A stretch of 64,000 nt of DNA from NCBI GenBank assembly GCA_030762895.1, contig CM061062.1, forward strand, positions 237,447,379 through 237,511,378. Direction: 5' to 3'. Each line of letters opens with the position of its first letter. Within the stretch, counting starts at the first letter, position 1. The notes under the pieces were generated by a model. It worked only from the letters and a program-made list of their open reading frames with translations, did no database searches and was not told the DNA's origin. Both the position numbers and the translations under genes were made by a program. Origin of the DNA: Sophora flavescens (lineage: Eukaryota > Streptophyta > Magnoliopsida > Fabales > Fabaceae). This document shows, piece by piece, positions 58,641 to 64,000 of this stretch.

Positions 58641-58828
58641 AAAGTTTAGAGACTTGAGTCTAGCATGGGAAGTTACCCCTAAGAGTATTAGGCTTGGAAC
58701 GTTGAAGATTGCGAACAACTTGATGGATAAGATTAGAGAAGGTCAGAAGGTAGATGTTTACCTCTTAAGGCAGAGAGCTGCTTGCTCAGGGTAGAGACTT
58801 TAGCTTTAAGGAAGGAAGTGAGTGAGTT

Positions 58829-60144
58829 TTGAGGTTTCAAAATAGAGTTTGTATACATGATGTTCCGGAGCTTAGGAATTTGATCCTTGAAGAAGGACGT
58901 GGGAGTGGACTGAGTGTGCACCCAGGTGCCACTAAGATGTATCAGGATTTGAAGCGTATGTTTTGGTGGCCTAGGATGAAAATGGATGTGGCTGAGTTTG
59001 TTTATGCATGCTTAGTATGTCAAAAGGCTAAGATAGAACACCAGAAACCTTCGGGCATGATGCAATCCTTGAACATCTCAGAATGGAAATGGGATAGTAT
59101 CTCTATGGATTTTGTGTCTGGACTCCCTAGGACTCTCACTGGTTGTGATGCTATCTGGGTTGTTATGGACAGGTTGACTAAATCTACCCATTTCATCCCT
59201 ACGAACATGTAATACCCCTTAGAAAAGTTGACTAGGTTGTATATCAGGGAAATAGTTAGGCTACATGATGTGCCTTCTAGCATAGTGTCAGATAGAGACC
59301 CTAGATTTACCTCTATGTTCTGGAATAGTCTAATGAGGCTTTAGGGACAAAGCTTAGGTTAAGTTCAGCTTACCACCCACAGACCGATGGTCAGTTTGAG
59401 AGAATCATCCAGTCCTTAGAGGACTTGTTGAGAGCTTGTGTGCTAGAGCAGTCAGGTAGTTGGGACAAGTTTTTGCCCCTAACAGAGTTCACCTAAAACA
59501 ACAGCTTCCATTCCAGTATTGGGATGGCACCCTATGAAGCGTTGTATGGGAGGACGTGTAGAACACCTTTGTGTTGGAATGAACTCGGTGAGAATGTTGT
59601 GCTAGGACCGAAGATAGTGCAAGAAACCACAGATAAAGTAAGAATGATCCAGGAAAAGATGAGTGTGGCACAAAGTAGGCAAAAGAGCTATTATGGAAAG
59701 AGGAGGAAGGCTCTCGAATTCCATGAGGGTGATCATGTGTTCTTGGGAGTTACTCCAATAACTAGGGTCGGTAGAGTGATGAAAGCGAAGAAACTTACTC
59801 CTAATTTCATTGGCCCTTACCAAATTTTAAAAACAATTGGTGAAGTTGCTTACCAAATAGCCTTACCACATTTCTTGTCCAATCTTCATAACGTGTTTCA
59901 TGTGTCACAACTTAGAAAATACATTCATGATCCCAGCCATGTGATAGTACCCGGCACAATTTAGTTGAAAGAGAACTTGACTTTTGAGGTACTACCGCTT
60001 CGATTTGAGGATCGAAGGGTGAAGCAGCTAAGAGGGAAGGAGATTCCTTTGGTCAAGGATGTTAGGAGTAGGGCTACTAAGGACAGTGATACGTGGGAGC
60101 TTGAGAGCAAGATGATGGAAGCATATCCGCACCTTTTCAATTGA
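58829..60144 (+). pseudogene. Tekay-like integrase with C-terminal chromodomain
   Basis: The zinc region carries C-X2-C in ACLVCQKAK, with its His pair before it partly altered. The catalytic core has WDSISMDFVSGLP (first Asp) and SDRDPRFTS (second Asp); the Glu region around 59340-59520 is frameshifted. The C-terminal part 59524-59964 is open and has YYGKRRKALEF, GPYQILKTIGEVAYQIALP and VFHVSQLRKYI. It ends at TAG; past that, the same frame gives RFEDRRVKQLRGKEIPLVK and TWELESKMMEAYPHLF, a chromodomain of the Tekay/Del type that would steer insertion into heterochromatin. Confidence 0.87.
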
Positions 60145-60159
60145 GGTGAGTAAAAATTT

Positions 60160-60190
60160 CGAGGACAAAATTTTTATATGGGAGTGGAAT
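60160..60190 (+). promoter_or_regulatory. Tekay-like polypurine tract region
   Basis: GAGGACAAAATTTTTATATG then GGAGTGGAAT immediately before the 3' LTR, matching the usual arrangement in this group. Confidence 0.7.
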
Positions 60191-61594
60191 TGTAACACCC
60201 CGTTTTTCATGTTTAGCCCTTAAGTATGTTTATGTGTTGCATGTTGTTAAGTTTTATCTTAGGAACGTTAAAATGGGGCTAAGTGAGATTTTGAGGCTTA
60301 AAATCCCTTTCTGGTCCATGAGCACGGCCGAGCTCATGTCCAGCACGCCCGTGCTTGATCAGCGTGCTCAGTGGCTTCTTAAGCCACGAGCATGACCGTG
60401 CTCAAGGGGACCACGGTCGTATAGGAAAACATGCATTTTTACGTTAAAGTTACGAGCTCATTCTTAAACCAGAACGGCTCCGTGCTCACATTAAGCACGA
60501 CTGTGCTCGGGGTCAGAGTTTATAAAAAGGAGGGTTTTGGTGAGGGTTACGTGTACAACCCTCATATATACACTTTTAGCAATCCTAGTGAGGCTACAAC
60601 CCCTAGTTCCCCTCATTCCTTTGAACCCATCAAGTTCTTGGAGTTCTTGAGTCCGTTTATGAGAGAAGTCACGCGTGCAAGTGTCTTTTAAGGTAACGTT
60701 ATCATCCCTCTATTAGTCACTTTTTCTATTATTAGATTTAGAGATTAATTGGTTGTTCTTTTCTTGTTTGGCCAAGGATTGGAGAATTCAATTAGCCATC
60801 TAAGGGATCAAGAGTGAACTGCTTGCGTTGTCAATAGTTGGGATCTTCAAACCAAATATGGGGAGAATGGATAGTATGAAAATGTAGGCATTAGGGGTAG
60901 CGTAAGATGAAGGGTTAACCCATGACCCTATTGTTTGCTATTTTTTTTATTTTCTATCTTGTTTATGATTATGTATGCTTAATTGCTATTGGCATGCCTA
61001 TTGGTGAATTGTGTTTGATGATGCCATATTTAGATTGATGATGCCATGAATAATGTTTGATGATGGCCATGAACGAATGTTGGATGACGTTGTTATATCA
61101 ATAAGACTATAATTAATTAATAGGGCTTATTAATAAGACATGGAATTAAAGGACTAATTCCCCAATGGTTATAAGATGATAAAAGACGTTAATAACAAAG
61201 CATAAAGATTTAAGGGATAATTTCCCAATTGTTCATAAGACTTGAATTATAGTAATGAGAGGCAAGGACATTACTCAAGAGTTTAGTCAAGACCCTAGGA
61301 TTAATTCGTGAGCATTTTTAGGGACATTAATAATGAAACATGAATTAAAGGGTTGATTCCTAATAATAATAATAGTAAGACATAGGGATTAATTGAGGAT
61401 AACGAAACTAATGTTTGATGGTGTAGTTAAGCCAATAGGTTTGATCTTCGAATGCCCCAGGAAGCTTAGCAAGGGTTCTAACCCTTTCTGCCCAGAAAGT
61501 ACGGCCATGCTCTAGTAAGCACGGCCGTGCTCAATAGACACCACGACCGTGCTTTACTTAAAAGTCAACACGCCCGTACTGGGGGAAGCACAAT
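60191..61594 (+). repeat. Tekay-like 3' LTR, truncated by LARD-B
   Basis: TGTAACACCCCG to GGGGGAAGCACAA. It carries the palindrome cluster (60318-60510), the TATA box (60521-60530) and the second cluster (61500-61590). It aligns with 44632-45143 and 53282-54192 of the 5' LTR. The remainder is presumably beyond the window, after LARD-B. Confidence 0.9.
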
Positions 61595-62812
61595 GACACG
61601 TTGTCGCGCACGCGTCAAAAAGCGAGCGGTTTACAAAAATATGTAGTTAGGGAAAGTGCGACAACTCGAGTATCATCTCACAAGGACTCTTGGGTTGTTA
61701 CTAACACAAAATCAATTTTGGGGGGTTTGAGATTAAGGATGCAATTAAGAAAACAGTTAAGGAAAACAATGCAAACTAGTGACTAATAATAATAAGCTAA
61801 AAGCGATTAACCTACTGTTCTCGGTTTCCCACTATCATCGATTTATATAATTCCATGCCCTAAGCAGATTCTAATACCCTTTCGATTGTAGCATCAATTA
61901 ACAAGCGAAATCAACGCTACGAGACATATGTTCCTATTCCCGAATTAAGCAAACGGGGTGAAGCACTCATGAACTAAGCGAACATGAACGAACACACGCG
62001 AATTAAGCGAACGCGATTAAGTATAGGAACACACAATCATCGAAACAAATCAATACTAATTCTATACAATCCTGAATTAAGCAAACAGAACATATAAAAC
62101 AAGTATTGAAAGAGAGTAGCATTAAGTTTAGGAATTACATAACCTCAAGTGTCAATGGGAACCGAATACAGCAGATCAATCCAAGGAGACTAGTTCTCCA
62201 TTAACAACTATGACAAAAACCTAAACCTAATTCATAGCCATCTAAACTAAAGAGAATAAAGATGAAGAGAAGATGATCAGTTCTGCCCTAAAACAGATAT
62301 AAATACAGATTCTGGGCGCCGCGTGCTCGCGAGGCGATCAGCCTTTCGCGAGGCGAATATTATGAACAGTCTTCAGTGTTTGGCTTTCTCGCGAGGCGAG
62401 CTTATTATTCGCGAGGCGAGGAATGGAAGAGTCTTCTTATTATGCCCGTGATGAGTATCAGGGCCTGGGCGTGATGGCTTCTGGTCTTCCGGTTCGCGAG
62501 GCGAGACATGGTTCGCGAGGCGACACAGAAAGGTTTGCATTTTCTGGCACAGTCAGCCTTCAGGTTCGCGAGGCGAGTAGCCTCTCGCGGGGAGAAAAAC
62601 TCCATAAATTCTTCTCTTTATTAACCTGAAAACAAGGATTAACCGTAAGTGCTTTATTCGACTCCAAATCAGCTAAATTAACCTAAAACTACTTTAGAGA
62701 CTCAAAATGATGCTTGAGGATAATTTGATCTAATTTGGGCGAAAACGAGGTATAACTCGAATAAAACCTATGGTCTTACTAGTTAAAAACTAGTCGAACC
62801 AGAGGCTGATCA
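61595..62812 (-). repeat. LARD-B 3' LTR
   Basis: 1218 bases. Seven exact copies of TCGCGAGGCGA and one degenerate copy lie between 62326 and 62597. On the element strand they lie directly upstream of a TATA-like TATTTATAT (62297-62305). A 7-bp inverted repeat ACTAGTT/AACTAGT lies near 62778-62794. Confidence 0.87.
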
Positions 62813-64000
62813 AAATACCCCAAACTTAAACTTTGCTTGTCCCCAAGCAAACTAAAACTCAAAAAGGACTCAAACTTGGCAAGCTCAAAGGATTCAATCA
62901 ATTTCGCACAAATTTTATGCAATTTCAACAAAATAATTTTGCTTCAATGTTTTCCCTCTTAACAATGTAATCCCCACATTCATTTACTCTAAACATCTGA
63001 GAACTTCATCATTCAAGCAATCAGTAATCTAAGCAAGGGATGCAAGTTACACACAAAAGGGAGATCACCAAATTCAAACAATCGCCTTCCTCACAAGGGC
63101 ATTTAGTGTTTCACTCATTCTCTCAATTTTTGTCAGGCTATCAACATTTCACTCAATTTCACTTTTAAGAGCACTTCCCATGAATTTGATTTTCATCTCA
63201 AAAAGGTCCCCACGAAAACATGCACGCAACATCAAAAGGTCTTTTATGGTTGTAATGGGGCATGGCTAAAGGTAGGATATTCAAAGGTACTAGGCTTAAG
63301 TCCCTAGGAACTAAGAGAGCATGAAACATTTTTATACATCAAATTTCCACTCAAGTTCCTTTTTCCATTTTTCTTTATGCTTTTGGGTGACTACAGCCTT
63401 TTCCTTCAAATAGCCTTTTTGACATTTTTGCCCTTTTCTTTTTTTCTTTTTCTTTTTGTCCTTTTTGCCTTTGGCTCCAACCTTTACTTTTTTCTTTTTC
63501 TCAATCCCAAACAACACATCATATCCTTGTAGCCACCCCAAACTTAGTTTCTTGCAACCATTCTCTTGCTAAGATTCCATGCTCTCCTAATCCTAAGATC
63601 GGGTTAACATGGTCTTTCCAGATTTTAGGCTCATAACATAAGGTTATCAAGAAATAATAGGCTAATTAGGCTCAATAGGGCTAACTAGGGAACATGCATT
63701 AGGGACTGGTTCTTTTCAGGCCAAGTAGCTAATTCAAAGAAAATTGCCTAAATCATCTGATGCAACACATAAGCATGCAAACCAAGAAGAAATTCAAGCA
63801 AATTCGGGAAAGTGCAGCTCAAAAGTGATTCACACAGTTAAAAACATGTTGGAGGCTCAAATCCTCACCCGGACAATTTTCGCAAATTGTTTGACCAAGA
63901 TTCAATCCCTAGTGTGTGCACCCCATCACCCCAAACTTATCATAAATCATGCAATCACAATGAAATATCTCAAAATTCAGTTTTCAATTTTTCACATGGG
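62813..64000 (-). other. LARD-B non-coding interior
   Basis: Starts with the polypurine complement and the stem-loop at 62832-62851 (TTTGCTTG-GGGA-CAAGCAAA on the element strand). The rest is alignable with LARD-A, with many small differences. No credible ORF; the frame at 63332-63541 is a lysine-rich low-complexity stretch. Confidence 0.8.

Larger units (their letters stand above)
44632..61594 (+). mobile_element. Tekay/Del-like chromovirus (Ty3/gypsy), 3' LTR runs out of the window
   Basis: LTR starts TGCAACACCC (44632) and TGTAACACCC (60191). The 5' LTR (44632-45143 plus 53282-55597, about 2.8 kb) is split by the Athila-like element. An initiator-Met primer site lies at 55603. The order gag-protease-RT-RNaseH-integrase-chromodomain (55776-60144) identifies a chromovirus, and the chromodomain sequence fits Tekay/Del. 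The 3' LTR is cut at 61594 by LARD-B. Coding sequences are broken in many places. Confidence 0.9.
61595..64000 (-). mobile_element. LARD-B, LARD-A-related LTR element, partial
   Basis: An LTR at 61595-62812 is followed by 1.19 kb of interior that is homologous to the interior of LARD-A (4769-5960). Orientation is minus, from the polypurine tract beside the LTR. The LTR starts TGACACGTTGTCGCG and ends AGAGGCTGATCA. It is largely unlike the LARD-A LTR except for the last 100 or so bases and the CpG-rich dyads. The other LTR and any gag relic lie outside the window. Confidence 0.88.

Overview
This window is plant nuclear heterochromatin: 64 kb of retrotransposons and one DNA transposon nested inside one another. 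I see no host gene, tRNA, rRNA or CRISPR array. The evidence for a flowering plant (probably a eudicot; species not determinable) is the combination of L1-type LINEs with a zf-RVT domain, Ty1/copia elements primed by initiator-Met tRNA, an Ogre/Tat-type Ty3/gypsy element with a second RNase H and a tRNA-Arg-like primer site, Athila-type elements primed by tRNA-Asp, a Tekay/Del-type chromovirus and a CACTA (En/Spm) transposon. The coding sequences I checked carry stops or frameshifts, so these elements look like non-autonomous relics, some of them young by their near-identical LTRs.

Layout, left half: LINE-A (1-2920, resuming 24937-25041) is split by Copia-A (2921-24931, + strand; target duplication CTTGG/CATGG). 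Copia-A itself received two insertions. LARD-A (3258-8898, - strand; duplication CATAT) is a gag-remnant Athila-like non-autonomous element inside its 5' LTR. Copia-B (12775-21380, - strand; duplication GATGA) is a second member of the same copia family, inserted head-on into the integrase gene of Copia-A.

Layout, middle: a defective Ogre-like element (25042-39248, - strand) has a complete long LTR on the right (36313-39248) but only the U3 part of its LTR on the left, fused to LINE-A. It keeps the Ogre ORF1 and RT-RNaseH-integrase but has lost gag-protease. Its right LTR abuts LINE-B (39249-42539), a second copy of the same LINE.

Layout, right half: LINE-B is cut by a CACTA element (42540-44631 visible). 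That is cut by a Tekay-like chromovirus (44632-61594, continuing beyond the window), which is cut by an Athila-like element in its 5' LTR (45144-53276; duplication GTTGT) and by LARD-B in its 3' LTR (61595-64000 and beyond). This is a four-deep nest: LINE, CACTA, Tekay, Athila-like/LARD-B.

Two cross-family patterns are the most interesting signals. (1) Five LTR families (LARD-A, LARD-B, Tekay-like, Athila-like, Ogre-like) each carry a cluster of short GC- and CpG-rich inverted repeats; in four of them the cluster sits directly upstream of a TATA-like box. The copia family does not show this. (2) The three Athila-related elements share a stem-loop with a GGGA tetraloop just before the polypurine tract, with covarying and wobble pairs in the stem. 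Both suggest selected nucleic-acid structure that gene calling does not describe.
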